From Novosphingobium sp. JCM 18896 (GTDB lineage Bacteria; Pseudomonadota; Alphaproteobacteria; Sphingomonadales; Sphingomonadaceae): DNA of 64,000 nucleotides. This document shows, piece by piece, positions 1-8,545 of the stretch (position 1 is the first letter of the stretch; every line of letters starts with the position of its first letter). The DNA is taken from positions 1,054,001 through 1,118,000 of the forward strand of contig NZ_JAPCZF010000001.1 of assembly GCF_025938095.1 (NCBI RefSeq), written 5' to 3'. The notes beneath the pieces are model-generated. The model did not search any database, was not told where the DNA came from, and saw only the letters and a list, made by a program, of their open reading frames with translations. A program made the translations under genes and the position numbers.

Positions 1-2
1 TC

Positions 3-47
3 GGTGCCCTGGCGCAGGACGAGGAAGAACCGTCGCCCTCGCGCTGA
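3..47 (+). CDS. Possible C-terminal end of an upstream protein (partial)
   Basis: This frame stays open from the window edge to a TGA and would encode a short acidic tail ending GALAQDEEEPSPSR. Only 14 codons are visible, so no family can be named. The acidic, proline-containing tail is compatible with the end of a real protein, but a chance open frame is just as possible. The next feature downstream is a minus-strand tRNA, so a plus-strand gene would end here in convergent orientation. Confidence 0.3.
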   Translation, partial: GALAQDEEEPSPSR

Positions 48-80
48 GCGCAGTCTTGGCGCGCTGAGCGCGGTCCTGGC
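41..80. repeat. Tandem 20-bp direct repeat abutting tRNA-Ser
   Basis: Two copies of a 20-base unit (41-60 and 61-80) lie back to back and differ at two positions. Read on the minus strand, each unit starts with GCCA, which is the discriminator base plus CCA end of the adjacent tRNA-Ser. The inner copy therefore contains the true tRNA 3' terminus and the outer copy duplicates that end and its trailer. Confidence 0.75.
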
Positions 81-166
81 GGACAGGGTGGGATTCGAAC
101 CCACGGTGAGCTTCCACCCACGGCGGTTTTCAAGACCGCTGCCTTAAACCACTCGGCCACCTGTCC
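77..166 (-). tRNA. tRNA-Ser(UGA)
   Basis: The minus strand folds as a class II tRNA. The acceptor stem GGACAGG (166 downwards) pairs with CCTGTCC, the anticodon loop is CTTGAAA with anticodon TGA, and there is a long variable arm and a T arm with GGTTCGAATCC. The discriminator is G at 80 and CCA is encoded at 79-77. It reads UCA, UCG and possibly UCU serine codons. A tandem repeat lies directly at its 3' end. Confidence 0.96.
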
Positions 167-321
167 TCGGAGCGCGGGCATAGCCGGAATGCGGCAAAGC
201 GCAAGCGCCACCGGACGCTATCGTTCGACGGATCGTCGTACTGGCCTCCACACTGGCCACCGCATGGGGCAGGCTTTCGACAGCTGATCGGCCCGCCCGG
301 CATTCACAAGCCGGAGGGCCT

Positions 322-1368
322 GTGCAACAGTCGTCGGCGATGAAACTGCGCCGTCTGTCCTCCATCGCCGCCGCGCTCGCGCTCGCCCTGTCGGCCGGTC
401 CCGCCATCGCGCAAACCGCCGAGGAGGCGGGTTTCCAGGCCTATCTCCAGCTTCTGGCCGCGCGCGCGCGCGCCGAAGGCGTCAGCGAGGCGACGATCGC
501 GCGCATGACCGCAGGCCTGACCGTAAACCCGCGCGTGGTTCAGCTCGACCGGGCGCAGCCGGGCGGTCCGCCCTCGGCCAAGCCTTCGCCCTTCGCGCCC
601 TATCGCCGCACCCACGTCGATGCCGGCCGCATCGCAGCCGGGCGCACGATGCTCCAGAACGTCTCGGGCCTGCTGCCACGGATCGAGGCGACCTATGGCG
701 TGCCCGGCAAGATGCTGCTGTCGATCTGGGGGCACGAGACGCACTACGGCTCCTACACCGGCGATTTCGATCTGGCCCGCTCGCTGGCGACCCTGGCCTA
801 CGAGGGCCGCCGCCGCGATCTCTTCGCCGGCGAATTCATCGCCGTGCTCAAGATGGCCGACCGCGGCGTCCCGCGCGACCGGCTCAAGGGTTCCTGGGCC
901 GGCGCCTTCGGCAATCCGCAGTTCCTGCCCAGCGTCTACCTGACCACCGCGGTCGACGGCGACGGCGACGGGCGGCCCGACATCTGGTCGAGCCGCGCCG
1001 ATACCCTGGCCTCGATCGCCAATTACTTCAGCAAGGCGGGCTGGCGCACGGGCGAGCCCTGGGGCGTCAGCGCCGCGATCCCCGCGAACTTCGACTGGTC
1101 GCAGGTGAGCAATCGCCTGGTCTCGCCGACCTGCCCGGCGGTCTACGCGCGCCATTCGGCGTGGAAGACCGTGGCCGAATGGCGCCGCCTGGGGGTCACG
1201 CCGGTCGGCGCGATCGGCGACCAGACGCTTGCGGCACTGTTCCAGCCCGATGGACCCGGCACGCCTTCGTGGCTGTTAACCGGGAATTATAGGGTCATCC
1301 TCCAGTACAACTGCTCGAACTACTACGCTTTGTCGGTGGGGTTGCTTGCAGATGAGATTGCCCGTTAA
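322..1368 (+). CDS. Lytic murein transglycosylase, MltB type
   Basis: A periplasmic enzyme that cleaves the MurNAc-GlcNAc bond of peptidoglycan to leave 1,6-anhydro ends. The protein is 348 aa, with an export signal at about residues 7-30 (MKLRRL, hydrophobic alanine/leucine core, AIAQ). The SLT_2/MltB domain follows, with GHETHYG (E139 is the expected catalytic acid), GAFGNPQFLPS and an aspartate-rich loop DGDGDGRPD. The GTG start at 322 has a well-placed GGAGG at 313-317. An ATG at 340 would give a more compact signal peptide but lacks such a site. It overlaps the RlpA-like gene downstream, so the two wall-remodelling genes are probably co-expressed. It could equally be named MltB-family; the exact paralogue is not resolved. 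Confidence 0.92.
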   Translation: MQQSSAMKLRRLSSIAAALALALSAGPAIAQTAEEAGFQAYLQLLAARARAEGVSEATIARMTAGLTVNPRVVQLDRAQPGGPPSAKPSPFAPYRRTHVDAGRIAAGRTMLQNVSGLLPRIEATYGVPGKMLLSIWGHETHYGSYTGDFDLARSLATLAYEGRRRDLFAGEFIAVLKMADRGVPRDRLKGSWAGAFGNPQFLPSVYLTTAVDGDGDGRPDIWSSRADTLASIANYFSKAGWRTGEPWGVSAAIPANFDWSQVSNRLVSPTCPAVYARHSAWKTVAEWRRLGVTPVGAIGDQTLAALFQPDGPGTPSWLLTGNYRVILQYNCSNYYALSVGLLADEIAR

Positions 1369-2353
1369 CCCTGCTATTCCGCTCGCGCTGGTCCTGGTGC
1401 TTGCCGGCGGCGTGACCGCCTATGCCAAGCAGAGCCCCGCGCCGGCGCCGGTCAGCGGCCCCGCGGCCGACTATCCGGTCGTTGTCGGCGATCCCTTCCA
1501 GGTCGGTAGCACGACCTACACCCCCGAAGACCGGCTGAACTACGATGCCGTCGGCTATGCCGACATCGGCACCGAAGGCGGTGCGGGCATCTCGGCCGCG
1601 CACAAGACCCTACCGCTACCCAGCTACATCGAGGTCACCTCGCTCGAGAGCGGCAAGACCATCCTCGTGCGCGCCGAACGCCGCGGGCCGATGAACGACC
1701 GTCTGATCGAGCTTTCGCCCGGCGCCGCCGCACAGCTCGGGCTGGCGGGCAGCGCCAGGCCGGCCGTGCGCGTCCGTCGCGTCAATCCGCCCGAACAGGA
1801 GCGCGCCATGCTGCGCTCCGGCGGCCGCGCGCCCGAGCGCATGGAGACGCCCAAGGGCCTGCTCGACGCGCTGAACCGCAAGCTCGCCGCAGGGACAGGA
1901 CTTCTGTCGCCCAAGCCGGTTACACCCGCAGCCGCGGCACCGCGGCCGAGCGCGAGCCCGACGCCGGCACCCACGGCCTCGCCGACGACGCGTCCTGCTC
2001 CGAAGCCTGCCGCCACGCCGAAGCCGAGCCCCGCGCCGAAACCCGCCGCGACGCCTGCGGCTCCCCCGACGCCTGCGCCCACTCCCGCACCGGCGGCGAG
2101 TGCTCCGGCCGCTCCGCGCCCCATCGCTTCGGCCCCCGCCGCCTCGGGCTCGCTGGTGGTCCAGGTCGCGGCGCTGTCCGCGCGCGACCGCGCGGCGGCC
2201 CTGGCGAACAAGCTCGGCGGCAGCGTCAGCCCCGCGGGCCGCTTCTTCCGCGTCCGCATGGGTCCCTTCACAACGCGTGGACAAGCCGAGGCGGCGCTGG
2301 CGAAGGCCAAGGCCGCGGGGTATAGCGACGCTCGAATCCAGCGCGCCGACTGA
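1352..2353 (+). CDS. RlpA-like septal ring protein with SPOR domain
   Basis: A 333-aa exported protein: signal peptide at 1-25, a double-psi beta-barrel (RlpA-like) domain at about 48-130, a long Pro/Ala/Thr-rich linker, and a C-terminal SPOR domain (about 262-333, LVVQVAALSARDRA to YSDARI) that in this family binds denuded glycan at the division site. The AAHKTLPLPSY motif with H84 is present. The usual NDRGP motif reads ERRGP (R110 in place of Asp), and the segment normally before the histidine is short, so lytic activity is doubtful. ATG 1352 is preferred over an in-frame TTG at 1346. It overlaps the end of the transglycosylase gene by 17 bases. Confidence 0.9.
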   Translation: MRLPVNPAIPLALVLVLAGGVTAYAKQSPAPAPVSGPAADYPVVVGDPFQVGSTTYTPEDRLNYDAVGYADIGTEGGAGISAAHKTLPLPSYIEVTSLESGKTILVRAERRGPMNDRLIELSPGAAAQLGLAGSARPAVRVRRVNPPEQERAMLRSGGRAPERMETPKGLLDALNRKLAAGTGLLSPKPVTPAAAAPRPSASPTPAPTASPTTRPAPKPAATPKPSPAPKPAATPAAPPTPAPTPAPAASAPAAPRPIASAPAASGSLVVQVAALSARDRAAALANKLGGSVSPAGRFFRVRMGPFTTRGQAEAALAKAKAAGYSDARIQRAD

Positions 2354-2398
2354 CCTGACGCAATCGCGCCGCGCGGGAAATCCTGCACCGGAGCGCGA

Positions 2399-3550
2399 TT
2401 GTTGCGAAGATCCCTGGCAATCCTGCTCGTTCCGGCGCTGATCGCGGCGCCGGCCACGGCTGAACTGCTGGCACCGCCCGCAGAACTGGCCCCGATCCCG
2501 GTCGCGCTGCTCGTCGACGTCAACTCGGGCCGCACGCTCTATTCGCGCGAGCCCGACCGGCGCTTTCTCCCCGCCTCGACCACCAAGGTGATGACAGCCT
2601 TCGTCGCGTTCGAGGAAATCGCGGCCGGACGTCTCGCCTCCGATCGGCAATTCATCGTGAGCGATCCGACCGCCCGGCAATGGAACGGGCGCGGCACCTC
2701 GATGTACCTGAAAGCCGGCGATCGGGTGTCGACCGACGATCTGCTTCACGGCATCGCCACCGCCTCGGCCAACGACGCCTCGATCGTTCTGGCCGAAAGC
2801 TATGCCGGCGACGTGCCGCGCTGGTGCGCGATGATGAACCGCGCAGCCGCGATGCTGGGCATGACCGGCAGCCGGTTCGCCACGCCCAACGGCTGGCCCG
2901 ATCAGGGCGCGACCTATGTCACCGCGCGCGATCTCGTCACGCTCGGCGAAGCGACGATCACGCGCCACCCGCAACTGTATCGCACCTATTTCGGCCAGAA
3001 GCGGATGACCTGGAACGGCGTCGAACTGATCAGCCATGATCCGACGGTCGGCGTGGTGCGCGGCGCCGACGGGATCAAGACCGGGCACACCAACGAAGCC
3101 GGCTACAATTTCCTCGGCTCGGCCGAGCGCGACGGACGCCGACTGGTCATGGTCGTCGCCGGCGCGAAGACCGAAGCCGATCGCGCCAGCTCCTCGCGCG
3201 CCTTGCTCGAGTGGGGTTTCGCCGAATGGCACGATCGCCCGCTGTTCGCATCGGGGAAAGCGGTGGCCAAGGCCGCGGTCCAGGCCGGCGATGCGCGCGA
3301 AGTGCCGCTCGTCACCCATCGCGCGATCGCCGCGACCCTGGCCAGGGGCGAAACCGGACCGATCACGCTGACCGTCCACTACCGCGGCCCGCTCGTCGCG
3401 CCGATCGCCAAGGATGCGCAGGTCGCCGAGCTCGAAATCCGCGCCGGCGACGCACCGTCGAGCCGGCTGCCGCTGTTCGCCGGGCAGGCCGTGGCCAAGG
3501 CCGGGCCGCTTGACCGACTGGTCAACGGTGTCATGGGGTGGTTTTCATGA
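2399..3550 (+). CDS. D-alanyl-D-alanine carboxypeptidase (penicillin-binding protein, S11 family)
   Basis: Removes the terminal D-Ala of peptidoglycan pentapeptides in the periplasm. It is 383 aa with a signal peptide (1-21). All three S11 active-site motifs are present: STTK (nucleophile S60, K63), SAN (123-125) and KTG (227-229). The C-terminal beta domain is followed by a short hydrophobic end (LVNGVMGWFS) that may anchor it to the inner membrane, as in DacA/DacC. The start is TTG at 2399, five bases after GGAG. It overlaps tmk by ATGA. Confidence 0.94.
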   Translation: MLRRSLAILLVPALIAAPATAELLAPPAELAPIPVALLVDVNSGRTLYSREPDRRFLPASTTKVMTAFVAFEEIAAGRLASDRQFIVSDPTARQWNGRGTSMYLKAGDRVSTDDLLHGIATASANDASIVLAESYAGDVPRWCAMMNRAAAMLGMTGSRFATPNGWPDQGATYVTARDLVTLGEATITRHPQLYRTYFGQKRMTWNGVELISHDPTVGVVRGADGIKTGHTNEAGYNFLGSAERDGRRLVMVVAGAKTEADRASSSRALLEWGFAEWHDRPLFASGKAVAKAAVQAGDAREVPLVTHRAIAATLARGETGPITLTVHYRGPLVAPIAKDAQVAELEIRAGDAPSSRLPLFAGQAVAKAGPLDRLVNGVMGWFS

Positions 3551-4194
3551 CCCGGGGACAATTCATCGCGCTCGAAGGCGGGGAAGGGGTGGGCAAGTCG
3601 ACCCAGACCCGGCTGCTCGCCGATGCGCTGCGCGCGCGCGGCATCGACGTCGTCGTCACGCGCGAGCCCGGCGGCACGCCCGGCGCCGAAGTGATCCGCG
3701 GCCTGCTGCTCGGACTCGACGGCGAGGGCTGGCATCCGCGCGCCGAGGCGCTGCTCTTCGCCGCCGCGCGCGCCGACCACGTCGAACGCCTGATCCGCCC
3801 GGCCTTGTCCCGGGGACAATGGGTCATTTGCGACCGCTTCGTGGATTCGAGCCGTGCCTATCAGGGCGGTGGTGGCGGTCTGTCCGATGCCGACATCGCC
3901 GATCTGCACCGGATCGGCAGCGAGGGACTGCTCCCCGACCTGACCCTGCTGCTCCAAGTGCCGCCCGCGGTGGCCGAGGCCCGACTGTCCCTGCGGGACA
4001 CCGGGGGAAGCGACCGCATCGGCGGGCGCGACGCCGCCTATCACGCGCGCGTGGCCCAAGCCTTCGCGCGGATCGCCGAGGCCGAGCCCGCTCGCTTCGC
4101 CCGGATCGACGCCGCGGGCAGCCCCGAGCAGGCCCATGCCGCGGTCCTGTCCGCGCTGTCTTCGCTATTGTCCTCGGGCTTGTCCCGGTCATGA
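3547..4194 (+). CDS. tmk: Thymidylate kinase
   Basis: Phosphorylates dTMP to dTDP in the cytoplasm. It is 215 aa, the usual size. The P-loop GGEGVGKS is at 11-18, followed by TREPGGTPGAE (the DRX/EPGG substrate motif), CDRFVDSSRAYQGGG, and a lid region with RLSLRDTGGSDRIGGRD. The ATG at 3547 overlaps the upstream stop and its own stop overlaps holB (ATGA). A tmk-holB pair is a common conserved arrangement. An upstream in-frame GTG at 3538 is less likely. Confidence 0.96.
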   Translation: MTRGQFIALEGGEGVGKSTQTRLLADALRARGIDVVVTREPGGTPGAEVIRGLLLGLDGEGWHPRAEALLFAAARADHVERLIRPALSRGQWVICDRFVDSSRAYQGGGGGLSDADIADLHRIGSEGLLPDLTLLLQVPPAVAEARLSLRDTGGSDRIGGRDAAYHARVAQAFARIAEAEPARFARIDAAGSPEQAHAAVLSALSSLLSSGLSRS

Positions 4195-5165
4195 CACCAC
4201 GGGACAGCGCGCTTTTGGGGCATGACGGCGCCTGGCGCGAGTGGACAGCTGCGCTCGAATCCACGCGCATGCATCACGGCTGGATCCTCGCCGGGCCCAA
4301 GGGGCTGGGGAAGGGCGCCTTTGCCCGCGCCGCCGCGCGCGCGCTCGTCGCCGAGCCCGGCGTCCACCAGCCCGAAGGCGCGCATCCCGACATCCTGCTG
4401 CTCGATCCACTGCCCGCGAACGAGGACGAGGAGAAGAAGCGCGAGGAGGGCAAGCCCTACCAGACCAAGCGCAACATCTCGATCGACCAGATCCGGCGCA
4501 TGCAGGGCCGGCTCGTCACGCGCCCGACCCTGGGCAGCCGGCGCGCGGTGATCATCGATCCGGCCGACGGGCTCGAGAAGGCCTCGGTCAACGCGCTGCT
4601 CAAGAGCCTCGAGGAACCGCCGGCGGGCACCTATTTCCTGCTGGTCACGCACCAGCCCGGCCGGCTGCTGCCGACGGTGCGCTCGCGCTGCCGGATTTTG
4701 CGGTTTCCCGCGCTCGACGCGGCGCAGATCGACGCGATCCTGCGCCGCGAGGAGCCCTCGGCCGACGCCGAGACGCGCGCCGCCGCGATCGCCGCCGCCG
4801 CGGGCTCGCCGGGCGCGGCTTTGGCCTTCGTCGGGCGTGATCTCGGTCCGATCCACGGCCTGATGCAGCGGATCATGCGCGAGGGCGACGGCGCTTTCGC
4901 GCTGCGCGGCGCGCTTTCGGAGGCGATCGGCGCGCGGCCCGACCGCGAAAGAGTGCTCGCGACGCTCGATCTCGCACGCGCGACCCTGGCCGAAGACCTC
5001 GCCAGCGCATCGCGCGCGCGCCAGATCAAGCTGATCGCCGCGCATGAGGCGGTGACCAAGCTTTCCGCGCAGGCACCGACCTACAATTTCGATCCCGGGC
5101 TGCTTATCATGGAGATTGGCGGGTTGCTGGCCTCGGCCGCCGTGCCTAGAGAGGCGGCAACCTGA
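4191..5165 (+). CDS. holB: DNA polymerase III subunit delta prime
   Basis: Clamp-loader subunit of the replicative polymerase. It is 324 aa with an AAA+ fold. A Walker-A-like GPKGLGKG is at 35-42, an SRC-like arginine finger region is at TVRSRCRILRFPAL, and the sensor region is VNALLKSLEEPPAGTYFLLVTHQP. The start is set by the ATGA overlap with tmk, since the open frame extends upstream in a non-coding phase. It lies 24 bases before metG. The tmk-holB-metG-tatD-MBL order is widespread in alphaproteobacteria. Confidence 0.93.
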   Translation: MTPRDSALLGHDGAWREWTAALESTRMHHGWILAGPKGLGKGAFARAAARALVAEPGVHQPEGAHPDILLLDPLPANEDEEKKREEGKPYQTKRNISIDQIRRMQGRLVTRPTLGSRRAVIIDPADGLEKASVNALLKSLEEPPAGTYFLLVTHQPGRLLPTVRSRCRILRFPALDAAQIDAILRREEPSADAETRAAAIAAAAGSPGAALAFVGRDLGPIHGLMQRIMREGDGAFALRGALSEAIGARPDRERVLATLDLARATLAEDLASASRARQIKLIAAHEAVTKLSAQAPTYNFDPGLLIMEIGGLLASAAVPREAAT

Positions 5166-5189
5166 CATTGTGAAAGACTGCGCGCGCCA

Positions 5190-6749
5190 ATGGCCGAACC
5201 CTATTACCTGACCACCGCCATCAGCTATCCCAACGGCAAGCCGCACATCGGCCATGCCTACGAGGCGATCGCGGCCGACGTCATGGCCCGGTTCAAGCGC
5301 GCGCAGGGCTTCGCCGTGCGGTTCCAGACCGGCACCGACGAGCATGGCCTCAAGATGGCGCAGAAAGCGCGCGACCTGGGCATCACGCCCAAGGCCCTGG
5401 CCGATGAAATGTCCCAGCATTTCATCGACATGTGCGACTGCCTCGCGGTGTCATACGACGTCTTCCTGCGTACCAGCGAGGATCGCCACCACAAGGCCAG
5501 CCAGGCGCTGTGGCAGCGGATGGAAGCCAATGGCGACCTCTATCTCGACCGTTACGAGGGCTGGTACTCGATCCGCGACGAGGCCTATTACGACGAAAGC
5601 GAACTGCAGGCCGGGGAAGGGGGGCAGAAGCTCTCGCCGCAGGGGACGCCGGTCGAATGGACCGTCGAGGAATCCTGGTTCTTCCGCCTGTCGAAATATG
5701 CCGACCGGCTGCTCGCGCTCTACGAGGACAATCCGTCGTTCCTCCTGCCAGACAGCCGCCGCAACGAGGTCGCGCGCTTCGTCGAGGGAGGCCTGCGCGA
5801 TCTCTCGGTCTCGCGCACGAGCTTCGACTGGGGCGTCAAGGTGCCCGGTTCGGACGGCCATGTCATGTACGTCTGGGTCGACGCGCTAACCAACTATCTG
5901 ACCGGGCTCGGTTTTCCTGATGACACCGCGGACATGAGCCAGTGGTGGCCGGCCGACCTGCATCTAATCGGCAAGGACATCGTCCGCTTCCACGCGGTCT
6001 ACTGGCCGGCCTTCCTGTGGAGCGCCGGGCTCGATCTGCCCAAGCAGGTTTTCGGCCACGGTTTCCTTTTGAACCGCGGCCAGAAGGAATCGAAGTCGCT
6101 CGGCAACGTCACCGATCCGGTCGAGCTGGCCGGGCGCTACGGCGTTGATACCCTGCGCTATTTCCTCCTGCGCGAAGTCGCCTTCGGCCAGGATGGCTCC
6201 TATTCGCCCGAGGCGATCGTCACGCGCGCCAATGCCGAGCTGGCCAATTCGTTCGGCAACCTCGCGCAGCGCTCGCTGTCGATGATCTTCAAGAACCTCG
6301 ACGGCAAGCTGCGCGCCGATCTCGAGGCTTCGCCGGCCGACCAGGCGCTTGCAGAGGCGGTGCAGGGCGGAATCGTCGCGTTGCAAACCCATTTCGACGC
6401 GCTTGCATTCAGCGACGGCCTCGACGCCTGGATGAAGGCGGTTTTCGCCTGCAATCAATATGTTGACGAGCAGGCGCCGTGGACTCTGCGCAAGACCGAT
6501 CCCGAGCGGATGGCCGCCGTGCTGATGACCCTGTTCCGCTGCGTGCGCGATCTCGCCATCGCCGTGCGCCCCGTCGTGCCGGGCTCGGCCGACAAACTGC
6601 TCGACCAGATGGGCATCACCGCGGAAGCGCGCGATTTCGCGGCCCTGGCCGATGCGAACTGGTTCGCGGACCTCGTCGCCGGTGGCTTTGTGGTGGCCCA
6701 GCCGGTTGGCGTGTTCCCGCGGCTCGAACTGCCGGCCGAAGACGCCTGA
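5190..6749 (+). CDS. metG: Methionyl-tRNA synthetase
   Basis: Charges tRNA-Met with methionine. It is 519 aa, the short form without the C-terminal tRNA-binding domain. The HIGH motif is H19-I-G-H22 (PHIGHAYEA) and the KMSKS loop reads KESKS (299-303), a variant I recall from alphaproteobacterial MetG. The knuckle region around GWYSIRDEAYY has no zinc cysteines, consistent with the metal-free subclass. Its TGA shares an A with the ATG of the TatD gene. Confidence 0.95.
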   Translation: MAEPYYLTTAISYPNGKPHIGHAYEAIAADVMARFKRAQGFAVRFQTGTDEHGLKMAQKARDLGITPKALADEMSQHFIDMCDCLAVSYDVFLRTSEDRHHKASQALWQRMEANGDLYLDRYEGWYSIRDEAYYDESELQAGEGGQKLSPQGTPVEWTVEESWFFRLSKYADRLLALYEDNPSFLLPDSRRNEVARFVEGGLRDLSVSRTSFDWGVKVPGSDGHVMYVWVDALTNYLTGLGFPDDTADMSQWWPADLHLIGKDIVRFHAVYWPAFLWSAGLDLPKQVFGHGFLLNRGQKESKSLGNVTDPVELAGRYGVDTLRYFLLREVAFGQDGSYSPEAIVTRANAELANSFGNLAQRSLSMIFKNLDGKLRADLEASPADQALAEAVQGGIVALQTHFDALAFSDGLDAWMKAVFACNQYVDEQAPWTLRKTDPERMAAVLMTLFRCVRDLAIAVRPVVPGSADKLLDQMGITAEARDFAALADANWFADLVAGGFVVAQPVGVFPRLELPAEDA

Positions 6750-7540
6750 TGCTGATCGATTCGCACTGCCACCTCGAATACAAGGGTCTTGTCGAGGACC
6801 AGCAGGGCGTCATCGCCCGCGCCAGAGAGGCCGGAATCGGCGGTTTTCTCAACATTTCGACGCGTCAGCGCGAATGGGACCAAGTCATCGGCACGGCCGC
6901 GCGCGAAACCAACGTCTGGGCCTCTGTCGGCATCCACCCGCACGAGGCCGACGCGCATGCCGATCTCGGCGCCGCGGCGCTGCTCGAGGCGGCGGCGCAC
7001 CCCAAGGTCATCGGCATCGGCGAGACCGGGCTCGACTATTACTACGATCATTCTGACCGCCAGACCCAGCAGGCGCTGTTCCGCACGCACATCGCCGTGG
7101 CGCGCGAGACCGGGCTGCCGCTGATCGTCCACACGCGCGACGCCGAGGACGATACCGCGCGGATCATCGCCGAAGAGATGGAGCAGGGGGCCTTTCCCGC
7201 GCTGATACATTGCTTCACCGCCTCGGCCCATTTCGCGCAACTTATGCTCGACCTCGGGCTCTACATCTCGCTGTCGGGCATCGTCACCTTCAAGAACGCC
7301 AAGGACCTTCAGGAGGTCGCCTCAAAACTTCCCGCCGGCAGGATCCTGGTCGAAACCGACGCACCGTTCCTGGCGCCGATCCCGCATCGCGGCCAGACCT
7401 GCGAGCCGGCCTTTACGGCCGACACCGCGCGCTTTGTCGCGAAGTTGCGCGGCGAGGATCCCGCGAAACTGGCGGAAACGACCTCGCGCAACTTCCTCGA
7501 ACTGTTCTCGAAGGCCCGGTTGAGCGAGGTTGCGCCGTGA
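6749..7540 (+). CDS. TatD-family metal-dependent hydrolase (DNase)
   Basis: A 263-aa TIM-barrel nuclease. Metal ligands are recognisable: DSHCHLE (H6 and H8), GIGETGLDYYY (E), LIVHTRDAEDD (H), IHCFTASA (H) and ETDAPFLAPIPHRG (D). Family members cut DNA, often 3' to 5' on single strands. The gene overlaps metG by one base and the next gene by GTGA. The exact paralogue (TatD, YcfH or YjjV) is not decidable; the position after metG favours YcfH. Confidence 0.93.
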   Translation: MLIDSHCHLEYKGLVEDQQGVIARAREAGIGGFLNISTRQREWDQVIGTAARETNVWASVGIHPHEADAHADLGAAALLEAAAHPKVIGIGETGLDYYYDHSDRQTQQALFRTHIAVARETGLPLIVHTRDAEDDTARIIAEEMEQGAFPALIHCFTASAHFAQLMLDLGLYISLSGIVTFKNAKDLQEVASKLPAGRILVETDAPFLAPIPHRGQTCEPAFTADTARFVAKLRGEDPAKLAETTSRNFLELFSKARLSEVAP

Positions 7541-8316
7541 AGTTGCGCATGCTCGGTTGCGGTACATCGACCGGCGTACCGCGCGTCGGGGACGTGCCCG
7601 GCGGCGACTGGGGGCTCTGCGATCCAAACGAGCCGAAAAACCGCCGCACGCGCGTTTCGATTGTCGTCGAGAGCAACGAAGGCCGCCGGATCCTGGTCGA
7701 CACGTCGCCTGATCTGCGGGCGCAACTTCTGGCCAACGACATCCAGAAACTCGACGCCGTGTTCTGGACGCACGACCATGCCGATCACGTCCACGGCATC
7801 GATGACCTGCGCCCGATGCGATACGGCCGCGGCGGTCCGCTGCTCGGTTACGCCTCGGACGAGACCGCGCGCCGGCTGCGCCAGCGCTTCTCCTACGTGT
7901 TCGCCGGCGAGCACGGCTATCCCACGATCGTCGAGCTCGACAACCTGAGCCGGCTGCGCATGTGCGCGGGTTTCGGCGTTTCGTTCTGCCAGATGCCGCA
8001 CGGGCCCGCGCAGTCGACCGCCTATCGCTTCGAGGCCGACGGCGCCTCGATCGGCTATGCCACCGACTTCAGCGCCTTGACCGCCGAGATGGTCACGCTG
8101 TTCGATCGCTGCGACATCCTCGTGATCGACTGCCTGCGCCGCGAGCCGCATCCGACGCACGCGCACCTAGGCATGGCGCTCGAACTGGCCGAAGCCGCGC
8201 GCGTGCGCCGCGCGGTGCTGACGCATCTCGACAAGTCGATGGACTACGCCGAGCTGAGCCGCGAAGTGCCGCCGCATGTCGAGGTCGGCTACGACGGGCT
8301 GGAACTGGTGGCGTGA
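7537..8316 (+). CDS. Metallo-beta-lactamase-fold hydrolase, PhnP-like
   Basis: A 259-aa hydrolase with the MBL metal motif THDHADHVHGIDDLR and downstream ligands in QMPHG, YATDFSAL and THLDKSMDY. The N-terminal MLGCGTSTGVPRVG is typical of the PhnP/phosphodiesterase-like branch. The substrate is unknown; cyclic nucleotide or cyclic-phosphate phosphodiesterase activity is a family-based guess. The GTG start overlaps the TatD stop (GTGA). An ATG at 7549 would remove the conserved N-terminal strand, so GTG is preferred. Confidence 0.9.
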   Translation: MKLRMLGCGTSTGVPRVGDVPGGDWGLCDPNEPKNRRTRVSIVVESNEGRRILVDTSPDLRAQLLANDIQKLDAVFWTHDHADHVHGIDDLRPMRYGRGGPLLGYASDETARRLRQRFSYVFAGEHGYPTIVELDNLSRLRMCAGFGVSFCQMPHGPAQSTAYRFEADGASIGYATDFSALTAEMVTLFDRCDILVIDCLRREPHPTHAHLGMALELAEAARVRRAVLTHLDKSMDYAELSREVPPHVEVGYDGLELVA

Positions 8317-8318
8317 CG

Positions 8319-8483
8319 ATGGACACGCTCGTCGCGCTGGTCGGCGTGACCGGCGCGTTGTTCCTGGCGGTCCGCGGCCTGCAATCGCGCGGCATAAGCT
8401 TCGAGAACAAGGCGGCGATGGCGGTTGCCTGGGTGGTCATCATCGTCTTGCTGGCTTTCGTTCTCCAGCGTTTCGCGGCATGA
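8319..8483 (+). CDS. Small two-helix membrane protein
   Basis: A 54-aa protein. One hydrophobic segment is at about 3-21 (VALVGVTGALFLAV) and a second at about 35-50 (AVAWVVIIVLLAFVL), joined by a short polar loop with SRGISFENK. It starts two bases after the MBL gene stop, with GGTGG at 8306-8310 eight bases before the ATG. A GTG at 8313 overlapping the upstream stop is the alternative. No function is recognised; its place at the end of the metG-tatD-MBL run suggests co-expression only. Confidence 0.75.
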   Translation: MDTLVALVGVTGALFLAVRGLQSRGISFENKAAMAVAWVVIIVLLAFVLQRFAA

Positions 8484-8522
8484 AGCCCTGCCGGGGCGCA
8501 ATCGCTCGATACGATATTTAAC

Positions 8523-8536
8523 ATAATATATATTAT
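8523..8536. promoter_or_regulatory. AT-only perfect palindrome upstream of mazG
   Basis: Fourteen bases, ATAATATATATTAT, form a perfect dyad inside a 40-base AT-rich island ending nine bases before the mazG ATG. No Shine-Dalgarno sequence is visible between the palindrome and the start codon. It may be a repressor operator, a -10 region for a very short or leaderless mRNA, or both. It contrasts sharply with the GC-rich surroundings. Confidence 0.45.
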
Positions 8537-8545
8537 CATTCCAAT

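Noticed and set aside
8523..8536. Assignment of the AT palindrome as a Fur box
   Set aside because: It shares AT-rich dyad symmetry with Fur sites but does not match the GATAATGATAATCATTATC pattern well enough, and mazG is not an iron gene. It is kept only as an unassigned palindrome.
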